Shown here: one piece after another, positions 44,311 to 56,310 of the stretch
Numbering within the stretch: position 1 is the first letter of the stretch
How the letters are laid out: the number at the start of each line of letters is the position of its first letter
NCBI RefSeq assembly: GCF_030035675.1
Contig: NC_084485.1
Coordinates: forward strand, 96,988,838-97,052,837
Direction: 5' to 3'
DNA length: 64,000 nt
Source of the DNA: Rhineura floridana
Lineage: Eukaryota; Chordata; Lepidosauria; Squamata; Rhineuridae
Position numbers and translations under genes: made by a program
The notes under the pieces: model-generated
What the model was told of the DNA's origin: nothing
The model's database searches: none
The model's input: only the letters and a program-made list of their open reading frames with translations

Positions 44311-47002
44311 CTCATCAACTTGCCAACTTTCTCTGCTTATATTTCCCTTGATTTTTTGTTTTATAGTTCTTTTTGTGCTTTTTCTGGTGAGCTGGAGAGT
44401 CAAAATGCACCCCAAACGTCACTACCCAGTTCTGAGGTCCAAGGTTGGGTATGCTATGAATAGGGATGAAATGTATGCTGAACGTACCTGTGGTAGTGAT
44501 GGTGCTTTTGGTCAGCACCATTTATTTTTATTTTACCCACAAGACTCTGGAATGAAGGCAAGAAGCAATGGATTCACTCTGATGGCTTCATGAGGATGCC
44601 ACATTCTGAGGGCTCAATGCACCTGAAACACATCTTTGTCTCTTTAAGGGCTCACACAAACATTCAATACTGGTACATAAATGGACCAAGGGATATGGTC
44701 CCAATACAGAGTTTTACAAATACTGTGCTCAGCAATACAGAGAGTGATAAGTTCTGAACATGTGGGGGAAAGCAACAGCAACTCTATAAGCACCTGATAG
44801 TGTCTTCACTTCTTTCCTGGCTTTCTCACCCACAACATTTGGTCTTGCATGACTGCTTTTGGTGCCGAAGGGGTTTTAGCAATATGAACCACTAGATCTG
44901 GGTGTTGTACTTTCTGATGGATGGTCACATGCCCTCTTTTACAGAGGCTATTGAAAGGCCTGTCAGAGGACAATCCTCTGTCTGAAGAGCTGTCAAGTCA
45001 AAGTCCATTTTAAAGATAAAGGGCCATTAGTAGCTAGAGCAGGAGGGGCCTTGAAATTGCCCATCAGCACCTGGACAGCAAACTGAACAGTCAACTTGAG
45101 GCAGTCTACCCCATTTGGGGGGGAATCTGTATTTTATTTCCAGATTATATTGCATTTCTCAATTACAGTATTTCTAAATTTGCATATAAATCAGCACCCA
45201 CAACTTTTATGCAAATGACTGCCTTCTGTTGTCCTCTGGGAGGACCAGGAGAAGATCTATATCAGCTTCCTCTGGCCTGAGAAGAGAGAGGCCCGGGAGG
45301 GGGGAGGGCTTTGTAAAACCTGGATTTAAATGAAACTTAACATTGGTTTAGAAAGCAGAGTAAGCAATCATACATTATTGAAAATGGAGACCATCCAGCT
45401 GATCCAGAGCATTTGTGATTATAACTCTAGTACTGTCCAATGAGGCCTATTTATTACTTTTATTAAGCCATCTCTACTTGTGTTTTACTTGGTTTAGATT
45501 CTACATCCTAATAAGCAATCATTCTCCTGACCGCTATTATACATCTTACAAGAATTTGCCATGTTGCGCTCAACATATGATAAAAGGTGAGCAAAAGAAA
45601 ACACAGAGATGGAAAGTCTGGTTGGGGGGTGGGCATCCAAAGTGATTGCCAAGGAACAGAACAATGCAGTTGCTTCATGCAGTGGAATGATACAGGGAAA
45701 AAAGCTGAAGCAGCACTTTCAGTGCCAGCAAAGATTTCCCAGTAAAAATGACTCGGTTATTAAAGAAAGGAAGGAAATGTGTTGCCATTACATTTTTAGT
45801 AACTGTTGGGATCTTCTAGAACAGTAGCTTCTAAAACAGGATTTTGAAAGGGGGGTGCTTTTTCTTCCCTAAATTTCCCCTGCAAAAAAAGAGAGGCTTG
45901 TTTGTTCTTTTCATAATCACTTTAAAGCAATCCCCAACCTTGCTATAAAGTAAATTCAAAGCAATTAGAGAGCAGTTCTGAGGAGAAAGACCAAACTGTG
46001 TTTAGAGCACATCCCTCCCCCCTCTATAAATTGGTTCTGCATACATTTTCCTTGAAAGGATGTTATCTCTCTTCTCTCAAAAAGAAAGAAAGAAAGAAAA
46101 AAGAAATGAGAGGAAGAAAGCAGAAAGGTTTTCTCTCTCTGTCTTTAAAAGAGGTAAATTTGCAACAACAAATAAAGATATGTTGCGTCTCTGGAGTGAA
46201 GTATTTTATTGCTGTTAGCAGGGAAACCAATTCAGCATTTCCCTGGTAAACTCCTATAATTTGTAGCAAACAAGAAAAGGGAGTTGGGTGGGGGAAAACA
46301 GAATCATATGCTGTATGTGATAATAATAGGAGCCATAAGACAATATTCTGTTACTTTGCTTTTATTTGTGTATTTATTTGAATTTCTTTTAGGTTTTCTG
46401 CTCAGCCTCCCTTGGGGTTTATTTGTTGCTTTGTTTCTCCCTTCCCCCACTAGCTTGCCAGACAACATTTCCATGAAATGTAAAACTGATGCTTGCCATG
46501 GCCCAGTCATGCTTGTAGCTACAAGAGTGACAGAGCTACACAAAACTGAGATGTGGTTTAATTTCATTGTGATGCAAATAAATGGAACAATTAAGAATAT
46601 AATTTCAGAAGATGTCAGCAGCATAATTATTTCTATGGCTTGCAGCCAATTAAGCAGTAAGTGAACCAGCTCACATAGTTGGGCACAGAGGTTTGATGCA
46701 AGGTGTTCATGCTCTGGATCCTGTGAACATTTTGCTGAACTCTCCACTAGTCATTCTGACCACCACAGATGTTATTTGCAAAACAGATTTGGTCCCAGCA
46801 CAAGTGATGGTAACTTAAACATGCTGCTGATGGTGGTTTGTGGTGGTGGGAGATCCACAGTGGGTCACCTACTGAGAGATGGGCTTTTGGAAGAATTATG
46901 TACAAGGAAGAAGGAACTATTGACAATTCAGGATTTTCCCCCCTGCCCCAAACTCTCATGGCACAAGTTGTTCCTTCTTTATTGAATAGTGGATATTCAG
47001 GG
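44311..47002. other. unassigned; possible conserved block at 46540-46660
   Basis: Holds an (AAAG)n run near 46080-46105. 46540-46660 contains an octamer-like atgcaaat and homeodomain-like taatta motifs in a non-repetitive context (catttaatttcattg is similar). The 147-codon minus frame at 46304-46747 has no motif. No gene called. Confidence 0.3.
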
Positions 47003-47148
47003 ATTGAGATGTGAAGGCCCAGAAAGGGGGGAAATCATAAAAAATGGGGGGATTTTTCCTACCACCCCAGTATTTTCCCTTTTTTTCTGAAAAATTGGGT
47101 GAAATGTATTTTTCTGGGGTCCCCCCCCCCAGGCCTTCACATTTCTGT
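47003..47148. mobile_element. palindromic MITE, about 146 bp
   Basis: gagatgtgaaggcc at 47006-47019 pairs with ggccttcacatttc at 47132-47145. The interior is mirrored too (ggggggatttttcctacca against the G/C runs). Non-coding. Confidence 0.7.
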
Positions 47149-47994
47149 GCAGGAATCCTTCCAAGAATTTACAACATTAATCTACAAGCTCCCTCCTGGA
47201 GAGTAATATCTGCTAGGACTGCTTCACACATTACTGATTCACTTCATGAACAATTAAAGGGGTCTTCTATGGAAGAAAAAACATGACACTTGCACAACAT
47301 TGTGTTTTGGCACCTCCTTCATTGGCCTGGGGGGGACAAAGTTCTTTTAAACAGATCCAGGTAAGCAATTAAAATTAACACCAGTGGTGCTAATTAATGT
47401 GGTTTATTTGAAACTTAGCACCATAGCATAACACTACAGAAATACTTCAGCACTACATAGACTTAACCCTACAGAGCAGACATTATACAACCTGATTCAA
47501 CTACTTATAGATGTTAGCAGTTGCTGGGTCACACGCTCTCTCCTGTCGGTCTCTTCATCCTGGTACATGGAATGTCAACAGTGACATACAGAGTATCATA
47601 GAACAATGGACTGTCAGTCCCTTTTATACCCACTTCTCAGAGGTTGGCCTCCTGTACAGCCAATCAGAATGAGATGCCATCCTCATGACTGTCAGCTGTC
47701 CACTGCATGAGTCAGTCTGGAAGTCCATATATGGACAAGGAAATGAGTGCTAACCTTCCACTTGATCATGTTAGATTTCCAAAAGTGGTTTTTACATTGT
47801 GTGAAATATCACATAAAATGCAAAAAATACGTAAGGTAACATCAGGAAAACAGAATAAAGTGTTGTCTGAACATAGCCGTGCTATGTAAAAATTTATTTA
47901 TTTTATAGTTTGAAGAAAGAGAGGAGAACTGAAAGTGCTCGGAAACTGGTAGACCCAAGGCCCTTTCCAAATGTAGGGTGAAACTAGGGTTGCC
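47149..47994. other. unassigned sequence
   Basis: 47335-47700 has TATA-like and CCAAT-like motifs on the minus strand (complement of cttttatacccac and cagccaatcag), which might mark a decayed promoter-bearing repeat. I cannot classify it. Confidence 0.3.
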
Positions 47995-48362
47995 AGGTTC
48001 ATGGCCTGAGACTGATCCAGTATCTTTTGGAGAAGAGAAAGTCAGCCAAGTGCAGGTGTTCTTGCAACATTGTTATTGTTTTATATTATTATTTGTATTA
48101 TTTTAAATTGTTTTTAGATTTTTAAGTGCCTTTTACGGTTTTAAGGTTGTGCACAGTTTAATTGTATTTTAATGGTATGTTTTCTATGTTTTTAACTACA
48201 TGTAGTTCTATTTGTAAGCAGCCCTGAGTTCCAGTTTGGAAAAAGGGCAGGGTAAAAATAAAGTTTCAATCAATGAGAAAAACCACAAGATGGAATTCTT
48301 CCTTCCCCCTGCACAACTTTTAAAGATACAGAAGACCTCTTGGAGGTCAGGCCGTGCAACCA
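47995..48362. mobile_element. GGGTTGCCAG element, single unit, interrupted
   Basis: tagggttgccaggttcatgg at the left and gaagacctcttggaggtcag, gccgtgcaacc at the right make one unit of the element whose inverted dimer lies at 41649. A LINE tail at 48074-48271 splits it. Confidence 0.7.
48074..48271 (+). mobile_element. LINE 3'UTR inserted in the GGGTTGCCAG element
   Basis: attgttttatattattattt through gcagccctgagttccagttt and aaagggcagggtaaaaata is a forward L2-type 3' end of 198 bp. The host element resumes directly after it with aatgagaaaaaccac. Confidence 0.7.
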
Positions 48363-49569
48363 AGGCTTCAGTTTCCTGTCTGAGAATAATAGCAAATCAT
48401 GGTGTGATCAAAGATACTTCTTTGTTTAGGAAATTTACTCCATTTTTCTCTAAAATAATATACAAGGTAAGTAATACACAAGTTGTAAAATGCTTTGAAT
48501 ATTAAAGTTCTTCTGTATGACTAATATAATACTCCTTCAACTCAGAAACATCTTGTGTTTTAAAAGACAAAATATAATTTTTCCTTTCAATTAAATGGCA
48601 AGTGTAGATTCCACATTTTGGATGGTTTTAATTGCTTTAAGTTCTGCAATTAATAACCTATTTTTATCGTTAGGTGAAAATGAAAAAGATTATTACTGTG
48701 TGTGAGTGTGTGTGTAACAATAGGCAGTGATTGCTCTCAATAGAAAATGATGTGCCTGTACTCAAGTGGAACTGCAAGCATCTCTTTGCAAGATGCTGCT
48801 GAACCAGCTAATATCAGCCATTAGCACCTGATCACAGGAAAACAATCATCCTTGCTTAAGAGGAGAACTGTAGCCACACTTAAGAAATAGAGGAAAGAGC
48901 AGAGAGCTGGCTACCCTCCATTTAAGCAAAGTCAGAGATAGACCCTCCAACATTTTACAGATGAAAAATACAGGCAGGCTTGCATAACACACCCCTTCTC
49001 ATACCAAATATTACTTCATGAGCTACATCCCCCCCCCCAGCCTGGCTTTATCCTGTGGTTACTCACCCTTCACCCAACTGTCTGGCCCAGAGAGCAGTTA
49101 CTATGCCGACAAGTTGAAAAGAAAAAAACACCCACCCACAATTGCCCTACAAACAATAATTCAAAATATACTTCAGTAGCTACTGTACTGTATGTGAAAT
49201 GTCAGGATTTGCACTGCATGGTGTGCCTCAGTGGTCATGCATGTACATTTACATGGATGTGCACTCAAGAAGACACCTCCATTCCTCAATCGGAGATTTC
49301 ACCTCTAGAGACCTGGGTGAGCCCAAAGAATGACAAATTGCCAGAGAGGAAATGGGGAGGGGAGGAATAGCAATATTGGTTATTTGCTGCACTGCAAAAA
49401 GAAAGAAAAAGAACAGGGAAATGAAAGGATATATAAGGTATATGTAACTTCTTGCAGGATGAGATTAATTGGATTTGGGGGTGTGGTCTGTAAAGCATTT
49501 TTTGGAAATATTCTTTGGGTTGAAGAACTACATATATGAAAAAAGGGTTTGTTACTGAAAAGGGCATCC
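48363..49569. other. unassigned sequence
   Basis: A (GT)n-like run near 48698-48715; otherwise nothing recognisable. Confidence 0.45.
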
Positions 49570-50790
49570 CATGTAATTTGTTTATTTATCTTGATAGATT
49601 TACACCCTGCCCTTCCTCCAAGATAGTGCTCAGGGCAGCTTACAATTTTTGTTGTTATGTGCCTTCAAGTCGATTACGACTTATGGCAACCCTATGAATC
49701 TGTGACCTCCAATAGCATCTATCATGAACTACACTGTTCAGATCTTGTAAGTTCAAGTCTGTGGCTTCCTTTATGGAATCAATCCATCTCTTTTTTGGCC
49801 TACCTCTTTTTCTACTCCCTTCTGTTTTTCCCAGCAATACTGAATAATCTTAATAAAAGTTTTGGTTTTTTTAAAAGCAATGAACAATAAACTCTCTGTA
49901 GAATTGCACCACAAATAATACTTCAAGATCAAAATGACTGGACAAATAAAAATGTATTTAGCCCTTTCTTTAAAATTGCTGTCATGAGGGGCAGATTGGA
50001 AATCATTTGGGAGGGAATTCCAGAGGTGAGGGACCACCACCAAGAGATCCCTGTCTCATGTCAGTGTCCTCCCAGCGTCTGTTATGGACAGGACAACAAG
50101 CAGGACTTTTGATGACTGTAACACAGAGATCTATCAGTAATGAAGGAGATTCTCCCTCAGGTACTCTGGTTCCAAATCATTTGGGGCTTTGTAGCCTAAT
50201 AGTAAGACTCTGAACTGGGGTCCATCACCGGCAACCACTACAGTGCTTTCAGGACTGGAGAAGTATAATACTTCTTTGTATTACCTGCCAACAGCTGAGT
50301 TACAGAGTTCGGCATCAGCTGCGGCTTCTGGATTCTCTTCAGGGATAGCCCATTTAAAGTGCATTGCAATAATCTATCTGGGAAGTTAACAGAACACAGG
50401 TTACTGAGGCCAGGCTGTCCTGTTACAGAAACAGCTGTAACTAGAAAACCAGCCGTAGTTGGATGAAAGTGCCTCTCACCGCTGAGACTGCTTGACCCTC
50501 CAGCAATGGTACGTAATCAAGGAGCACCTCCTGCTTATGCATCTGCTACCCTGTCCGGAAACAGCCACCTTCCCAACTCCTACACACAGAACTATCAACC
50601 CCCAGTATCTCTGTCGTGTCAGAATTCCATATCCATTTATTGCACCTCATCCAATCCATCACTGTCTCCAGAGATTGGTCCAGCATTTACACAGTGTCTC
50701 CTGATTCAAGTGAAATAAAGAGACAGAGTTGAATGTCGTTCTGCATATTAATACACCTCACTCCAAAACTTTGGATGACAGCCATCTAGG
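49570..50790 (-). mobile_element. old L2 LINE copy hosting BovB
   Basis: 3' tail at 49570-49640 (tttatttatcttgatagatt, accctgcccttcctccaag). After a BovB insertion, degraded ORF2 C-terminus resumes: the minus strand reads VVVPHLWNSLPNDFQSAP near 50000-50043, matching VVAPELWNALPDEIRLAP of the younger L2. Further diverged L2-like sequence continues to about 50790. Confidence 0.7.
49640..49850 (-). mobile_element. BovB (RTE) LINE 3' end
   Basis: The minus-strand frame (49655-49837, 60 codons) reads MLGKTEGSRKRGRPKKRW, then IDSIKEATDLNLQDLNS and IHRVAISRNRLEGT, the hallmark C-terminus of BovB reverse transcriptase. The tail's complement (tgtgccttcaagtcgattac) matches the Sauria SINE tails at 469 and 880. 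Only about 210 bp remain. Confidence 0.85.
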
Positions 50791-51304
50791 GACAGAATCT
50801 GCAGCTGCTGCAGATTCACCACTGCTCCAGTCCATGCCTGGCCACCCACCATCCCCTGCCACCAAGGAGATGGAGGAGGCAGAAAAGATACAGTGGAGGC
50901 TGTTGCAGCATGGTCAGAATTAAGTGGATTTTTTTTGCCCATCCCAGCCTGCAGTCTGTTGCTTGCTCCCTGGTGTGGCACATCCTCTTCCTGTTCCTCC
51001 TCTGCAGTCTGTCCCTGCTCAGAGGTGCTATGGCCAAGGTCTCTGCTCTTTATAAGGGAGTATATTGACCATCGGGGCTCAGCCCAGAAACAAATGAGGT
51101 AGTAAATCTTGTAGTAAAGTGGTTTTGAGCTCCATGGAACAGGGGTTGGTGATAGACAGCATAACGCTCAGGTTTTGGGCATGAAGGACTGGTGAGCTAC
51201 AGTACTTATTTCTGCATATTCTTTTTTTATTATTTAATCCATTGGCTGCAGCTCTGTTTGAATATTACACAAGCAGAAGTAGGTTAATGGAGTTGCAACA
51301 TTAC
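50791..51304. other. unassigned sequence
   Basis: Moderately GC-rich with overlapping short frames and no domain. A TATA-like tttataaggg near 51050 has no supporting context. Confidence 0.4.
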
Positions 51305-51595
51305 ATACATTTGCCTGGAAGTAAATCCCATTGAACTATGTTGGGCTCACTTATTTCTGAGTATACATATATAGGGTTTAGGGTTGCCAGGCTCAGGGCA
51401 TGAGACTGATCCTGTATCCAAAGGTCTTCTGTATCTTTAAAAGTTGTGCAGGGGGAAGGAAGAATTCCACCTTGTGGTTTTTCCCATTACAGGGTTGCAA
51501 GAACACCTGCACTTGGCTGACTTTCTGTTCTCCTAAAGATACAGGATCAGTCTCAGGCCCTGAACGTGGCAACCCGAATACGGTTGCACTGTAGA
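51305..51595. repeat. short palindromic repeat, split by an element
   Basis: Left part 51305-51378 (tgcctggaagtaaatcccat, ttctgagtatacatata) and right part from 51578 (cggttgcactgtag) make one copy of the palindromic family. The 196-bp element at 51380-51575 interrupts it. Confidence 0.6.
51380..51575. mobile_element. deleted form of the palindromic GGGTTGCCAG element
   Basis: Starts agggttgccaggctcagggc and ends caggccctgaacgtggcaac. It keeps about 40 bp of the left arm and about 155 bp of the right arm of the inverted dimer at 41649. Flanking 8-mers atagggtt and atacggtt agree at seven of eight positions, pointing to a hAT-like duplication. Confidence 0.7.
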
Positions 51596-52671
51596 CCTCT
51601 CATTTGATGTGTGTTCTTAAGATGCCTCAAGGATGGTTTATGCTGGTTCCTTCTGTTCTCTTCAAGGGACACACTTGCATCAGTATTCTGACAGGATAGT
51701 TAGGAGACTATGGAGATTCCTGTTTCACACATGATGGCTGCAAAAATAGCCCTTATGGTCAATCCACCTCTGCAATTTTATAGTATGGATTATGTCCTAT
51801 TGAATTTATATTTTAAGAGCAACTAGAGAACCTTAGACAGAATTGTAACTTACTTAAATGTGCTTCGTATTATTACTGCTTGTAATGAACATGATGCCTT
51901 TTATATCATTAACCCAGAGTACTAACATAGTGGTTCCTCCCTTCCATTTTCCAGCTACTTTACAATAATTAATGCTATTTACTGATAGAATGTCTGTTTT
52001 GTTTTTTTCTCTACTCGTTCTATTTCCATGAAGCAGTAGCAGGAAAAAAGTGTATGAGCTCAAACCAATTTTGCTTCTGATTTTTTTTTTAACTTTGCAG
52101 GAAGCATGTTTGTTATTTTTCACAGTCATACAGACCTATTTTGACAAATTTACCTCAGGGTCCTATGTGAAGAGAGCTCTGTGGGTAGAAGGCCTCTTTA
52201 AAAAGTGCTTTGCTATAGGTTTCTCATTGTCCCTAATGCCTCTGTACTAGGTCTGGAGTGAAATTATTAGATGATGCTGAGGTGTGTGTGCAAGCTTTCA
52301 AAATGTCTCTGCAGTTTGTGAAATAGGGATGGAAATGAAAAAGCACAATTTCATCCTTCTCTACTTACTTCTTGGCCAGGAATTCATTCCAGCAGCAACA
52401 TTTCTGGCCTATTTTTAAAATCCTCACTGGATAATACTCATCCAAGAAAAAGTGTTGTTTTGAACACACAGGAGTCACACTTCAGTGTTATAGTGAAATG
52501 CTCCAAATGCAGAAACTATCAACAACCATGAGGAGCTGAGAGACTCACAATCTGACAAATGTCCCAAATGATGGAGTTATGTTAATAACTGCTGATGCAG
52601 ACAACAACCATTAGCTGATTTTCCATAGTCACCTCTCTCTGCATTTTGTACATTCAATAGATATGTACATA
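51596..52671. other. unassigned sequence
   Basis: No repeat or exon recognised between the palindromic element and the CR1 3' end. Confidence 0.45.
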
Positions 52672-52695
52672 AGAACATAAGAAGAGCCTGCTGGA

Positions 52696-55115
52696 TCAGG
52701 ATATTATGATATCGGCTGTTTTATTTTCAATACCTTTCCTAATTATCCCTAGCATGGAATTTGCCTTTTTCACAGCTGCCGCACACTGGGTCAACATTTT
52801 CATCGTGCTGTCCACTACAACCCCGAGGTCTCTCTCCTGGTCGGTCACCGCCAGTTCAGACCCCATGAGCGTATATGTGAAATTAAGATTTTTTGCTCCA
52901 ATATGCATAATTTTACACTTGTTTATATTGAATTGCATTTGCCATTTTTCTGCCCATTCACTCAGTTTGGAGAGGTCTTTTTGGAGCTCTCGCAATCCCT
53001 TTTTGTTTTAACAACCCTGAACAATTTAGTGTCATCAGCAAACTTGGCCACTTCACTGCTCACTCCTAATTCTAGGTCATTAATGAACAAGTTGAAAAGT
53101 ACAGGTCCCAATACCGATCCTTGAGGGACTCCACTTTCTACAGCCCTCCATTGGGAGAACTGTCCGTTTATTCCTACTCTCTGCTTTCTGCTTCTTAACC
53201 AATTCCTTATCCACAAGAGGACCTCTCCTCTTATTCCATGACTGCTAAGCTTCCTCAGAAGCCTTTGGTGAGGTACCTTGTCAAACGCTTTTTGAAAGTC
53301 TAAGTACACTATGTCCACTGGATCACCTCTATCTATATGCTTGTTGACACTCTCAAAGAATTCTAATAGGTTACTGAGACAGGACTTTCCCTTGCAGAAG
53401 CCATGCTGGCTCTGCTTCAGCAAGGCTTGTTCTTCTATGTGCTTAGTTAATCTAGCTTTAATCATACTTTCTACCAGTTTTCCAGGGACAGAAGTTAAGC
53501 TAACTGGCCTGTAATTTCCAGGATCCCCTCTGGATCCCTTTTTGAAGATTGGCGTTACATTTGCCACTTTCCAGTCCTCAGGCATGGAGGAGGACCCAAG
53601 GCACAAGTTACATATTTTAGTTAGCAGATCAGCAATTTCACCTTTGAGTTCTTTGAGAACTCTCGGGTGGATGCCATCCGGGCCCGGTGATTTGTCAGTT
53701 TTTATATTGTCCATTAAGCTTAGAACTTCTCTCGTTACCACTATTTGTCTCAGTTCCTCAGAATCCCTTCCTGCAAATGTTAGTTCAGGTTCAGGGATCT
53801 GCCCTATATCTTCCACTGTGAAGACAGATGCAAAGAATTCATTTAGCTTCTCTGCAATCTCCTTATCGTTCTTTAGTACACCTTTGACTCCCTTATCATC
53901 CAAGGGTCCAATCGTCTCCCTAGATGGTCTCCTGCTTTGAATGTATTTATAGAATTTTTTGTTGTTGGTTTTTATGTTCTTAGCAATGTGCTCCTCAAAT
54001 TCTTTTTTAGCATCCCTTATTGTCTTCTTGCATTTCTTTTGCCAGAGTTTGCGTTCTTTTTTATTTTCTTCATTTGGACAAGACTTCCATTTTTTGAAGG
54101 AAGACTTTTTGCCTCGAAGAGCTTCCTTGACTTTGCTCGTTAACCATGGTGGCATCTTCTTGGCCCTGGCGGTACCTTTTCTGACCTGCGGTATGCACTC
54201 CAGTTGAGCTTCTAATATAGTGTTTTTAAACAACTTCCAAGCATTTTCGAGTGATGTGACCCTCTGGACTTTGTTTTTCAGCTTTCTTTTTACCAATCCC
54301 CTCATTTTTGTGAAGTTTCCTCTTTTGAAGTCAAATGTGACCGTGTTGGATTTTCTTGGCAATTGGCCATTTACATGTATGTTTAATTTAATAGCACTGT
54401 GGTCACTGCTCCCAATCGGTTCGACAACACTTACATCTTGCACCAGGTCCCGGTCCCCACTGAGGATTAAGTCCAGGGTTGCCGTCCCTCTGGTCGGTTC
54501 CATGACCAACTGGTCTAGGGAATAGTCATTTAGAATATCTAGAAACTTTGCTTCTTTGTCATGACTGGAACACATATGCAGCCAGTCTATGTCCGGGTAG
54601 TTGAAGTCACCCATTACTACCACATTTCCTAGTTTGGATGCTTCCTCAATTTCATATCTCATCTCAAGGTCTCCCTGAGCATTTTGATCAGGGGGACGAT
54701 AGATCGTTCCCAGTATTAAGTCCCTCCTGGGGCCTGGTATCACCACCCACAACGATTCTGTGGAGGAGTCTGCCTCTTTTGGGGTTTCGAGCTTGCTGGA
54801 TTCAATGCCTTCTTTCACGTATAGAGCGACTCCGCCACCAATACGTCCTTCCCTGTCCTTCCGATATAGTTTATATCCAGGGATAACCGTATCCCACTGG
54901 TTTTCTCCATTCCACCAGGTCTCCGTTATGCTCACTATATCAATGCTCTCCTCTAAGACCAAGCACTCCAGTTCTCCCATCTTGGTTCGCAGGCTCCTAG
55001 CATTAGCGTACAGGCACTTGTAAGCAGTGTCTCTCTTCAAGTGTCTTTGGCACTTGTGGTTAGGCCTGTGGTAATTTTGCTCTTCTGAATTTATATTCTG
55101 TGCCCCTGCTCTCAC
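52696..55115 (-). pseudogene. CR1 ORF2, endonuclease and reverse transcriptase, broken
   Basis: The long frame (52962-55115, 717 codons from a GTG; the frame stays open upstream into the end of ORF1, so the true start is unknown) carries an APE-type endonuclease: [37 protein letters not shown] and [11 protein letters not shown] (the SDH catalytic motif). The reverse transcriptase follows with [51 protein letters not shown] and the catalytic FADD at residues 692-695. A single frameshift just after FADD moves the reading to a second frame (52995-52696; [36 protein letters not shown]). That frame then ends at a TGA supplied by the fused 3' block, so the thumb and C-terminal region are lost. The protein would bind and cut DNA in intact relatives; this copy is very unlikely to be active. 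Confidence 0.9.
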
Positions 55116-55234
55116 AATGCCTACTTCTAGGCCTACCCCTTTTAAAATTTCATCATTTCTTTGGTTTTTATCCCAGGGGGGAGGTTTATTCCGAACCGGA
55201 CCTTTCTCAGCTCCTGTCGGGTTTCCCCCCTCAG

Positions 55235-56137
55235 TCAGTTTAAAAGCTGCTCTGCCACCTTTTTAATTTTAAGTGCCAGCAGTCTGGTTCCATTCTGGTT
55301 CAAGTGGAGCCCGTCCCTTTTGTACAGGCCCGGCTTGTCCCAAAATGTTCCCCAGTGCCTAACAAATCCGAACCCTTCCACCCGACACCATCGTCTCTTC
55401 CACGCATTGAGACTGCGAAGCTGGGCCTGTCTGGCTGGTCCTGCGCGTGGAACCGGTAGCATTTCAGAGAAAGCCACCTTGGAGGTCCTGGCTTTCAGCA
55501 TCCTGCCTAGCAACCTAAATTTTGCTTCCAGGACCTCACGGCTGCATTTCCCCATGTTGTTGGTGCCAACGTGCACCACGACCACTGACTCCTTCCCAGC
55601 ACAGTCTACCAAACTATCTAAACGACGGGCGATATCCGCAACCTTCGCACCAGGCAGGCAAAACACCTTGCGGTCTACACGCCCATCACACACCGCACTG
55701 TCTATGTTCCTAATGATCGAATCACCCACTACAAGGATCCCTCCACACCCTGGAGATATATCCTCAACACGAGAGGATAGCTGCTCATCCCCCAAGGAAT
55801 GGGTCCCTTCTAAGGGATCGTTTCCCTCTTCCTCAGCTGGATGCTCTCCTTCCCCGAGACCATCGTTGTCCATGATAGCAGGAGAGCTATCATCGTTGGA
55901 GTGGGACACAGCTATAACGTCCCTGAAGGCCTCCTCCACACACCTCTCTGCCTCTCTCAGCTTTTCCAGGTCTGCCACCTTGGCCTCAAGGAAATGAAGT
56001 CGTTCCCGGAGAGCCAGGAGCTCATTGCACCGAGAGCATACCCACGACTTCTGTCCAACAGGCAGATAGTCGTACATGCTGCAGGCGGTGCAAAACACTG
56101 GAAAGCCCCCACACCCCTGCTGGCTCCTTACCTGCAT
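55235..56137 (-). CDS. CR1 ORF1, SGNH esterase-type protein
   Basis: 300 residues, uninterrupted, starting at an ATG. The N-terminal [10 protein letters not shown] and WVCSRCN give a CxxC...CxxC pattern (Cys 16, 19, 34, 37), likely zinc-binding. Residues about 40-75 ([20 protein letters not shown]) form a predicted coiled coil, then an acidic linker. The C-terminal half is an SGNH hydrolase: GDS at 138-140, GTNN at 191-194 and DxxH at 275-278 (DGLHLN). In this family ORF1 is thought to bind RNA and to have esterase activity, possibly for membranes or lipids; the latter is established for some CR1-clade ORF1p only. It precedes ORF2 by about 120 bp. All catalytic residues are present. Confidence 0.9.
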   Translation of the reverse strand: MQVRSQQGCGGFPVFCTACSMYDYLPVGQKSWVCSRCNELLALRERLHFLEAKVADLEKLREAERCVEEAFRDVIAVSHSNDDSSPAIMDNDGLGEGEHPAEEEGNDPLEGTHSLGDEQLSSRVEDISPGCGGILVVGDSIIRNIDSAVCDGRVDRKVFCLPGAKVADIARRLDSLVDCAGKESVVVVHVGTNNMGKCSREVLEAKFRLLGRMLKARTSKVAFSEMLPVPRAGPARQAQLRSLNAWKRRWCRVEGFGFVRHWGTFWDKPGLYKRDGLHLNQNGTRLLALKIKKVAEQLLN

Positions 56138-56310
56138 AGTTTTGTTTAAGGTTTATTACGTCAATTGGTTGGAGACTGCGGTTTAGTTGAGGTCAGGGAA
56201 CAGAGTGGGGGGCCCTGGCCTCCTCGCCCTGCTGCCGAACTCGCTCTGCTGCTTAACTCGCCTTGATGCTTCGTCAGCTGGGGCTCCCTCTAGCTGCCTG
56301 TCATCTATGA

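Larger units (their letters stand above)
52672..56310 (-). mobile_element. CR1 LINE with 5'UTR, ORF1 and internally deleted 3' part
   Basis: Minus strand. The 5'UTR runs from about 56310 to 56138 and is followed by ORF1 (56137-55235) and ORF2 (from about 55115). The 3' terminal block ataagaagagcctgctggat, cagg sits at 52672-52700 and is fused at 52700/52701 directly to the RT thumb region. The last part of ORF2 and nearly all of the 3'UTR seen in the other CR1 copies are therefore missing. Intact CR1 is usually around 4.5 kb; this copy is about 3.6 kb. The exact 5' boundary is uncertain by tens of bases. Confidence 0.9.

Noticed and set aside
46304-46747. 147-codon minus-strand frame as a gene
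   Set aside because: No domain, no splice structure, and an overlapping plus frame of similar length; more likely chance openness.
53542-53940. Plus-strand frames within the CR1 (also 55161-55997)
   Set aside because: They are antisense shadows of CR1 ORF2 and ORF1, whose minus-strand frames carry all the motifs.
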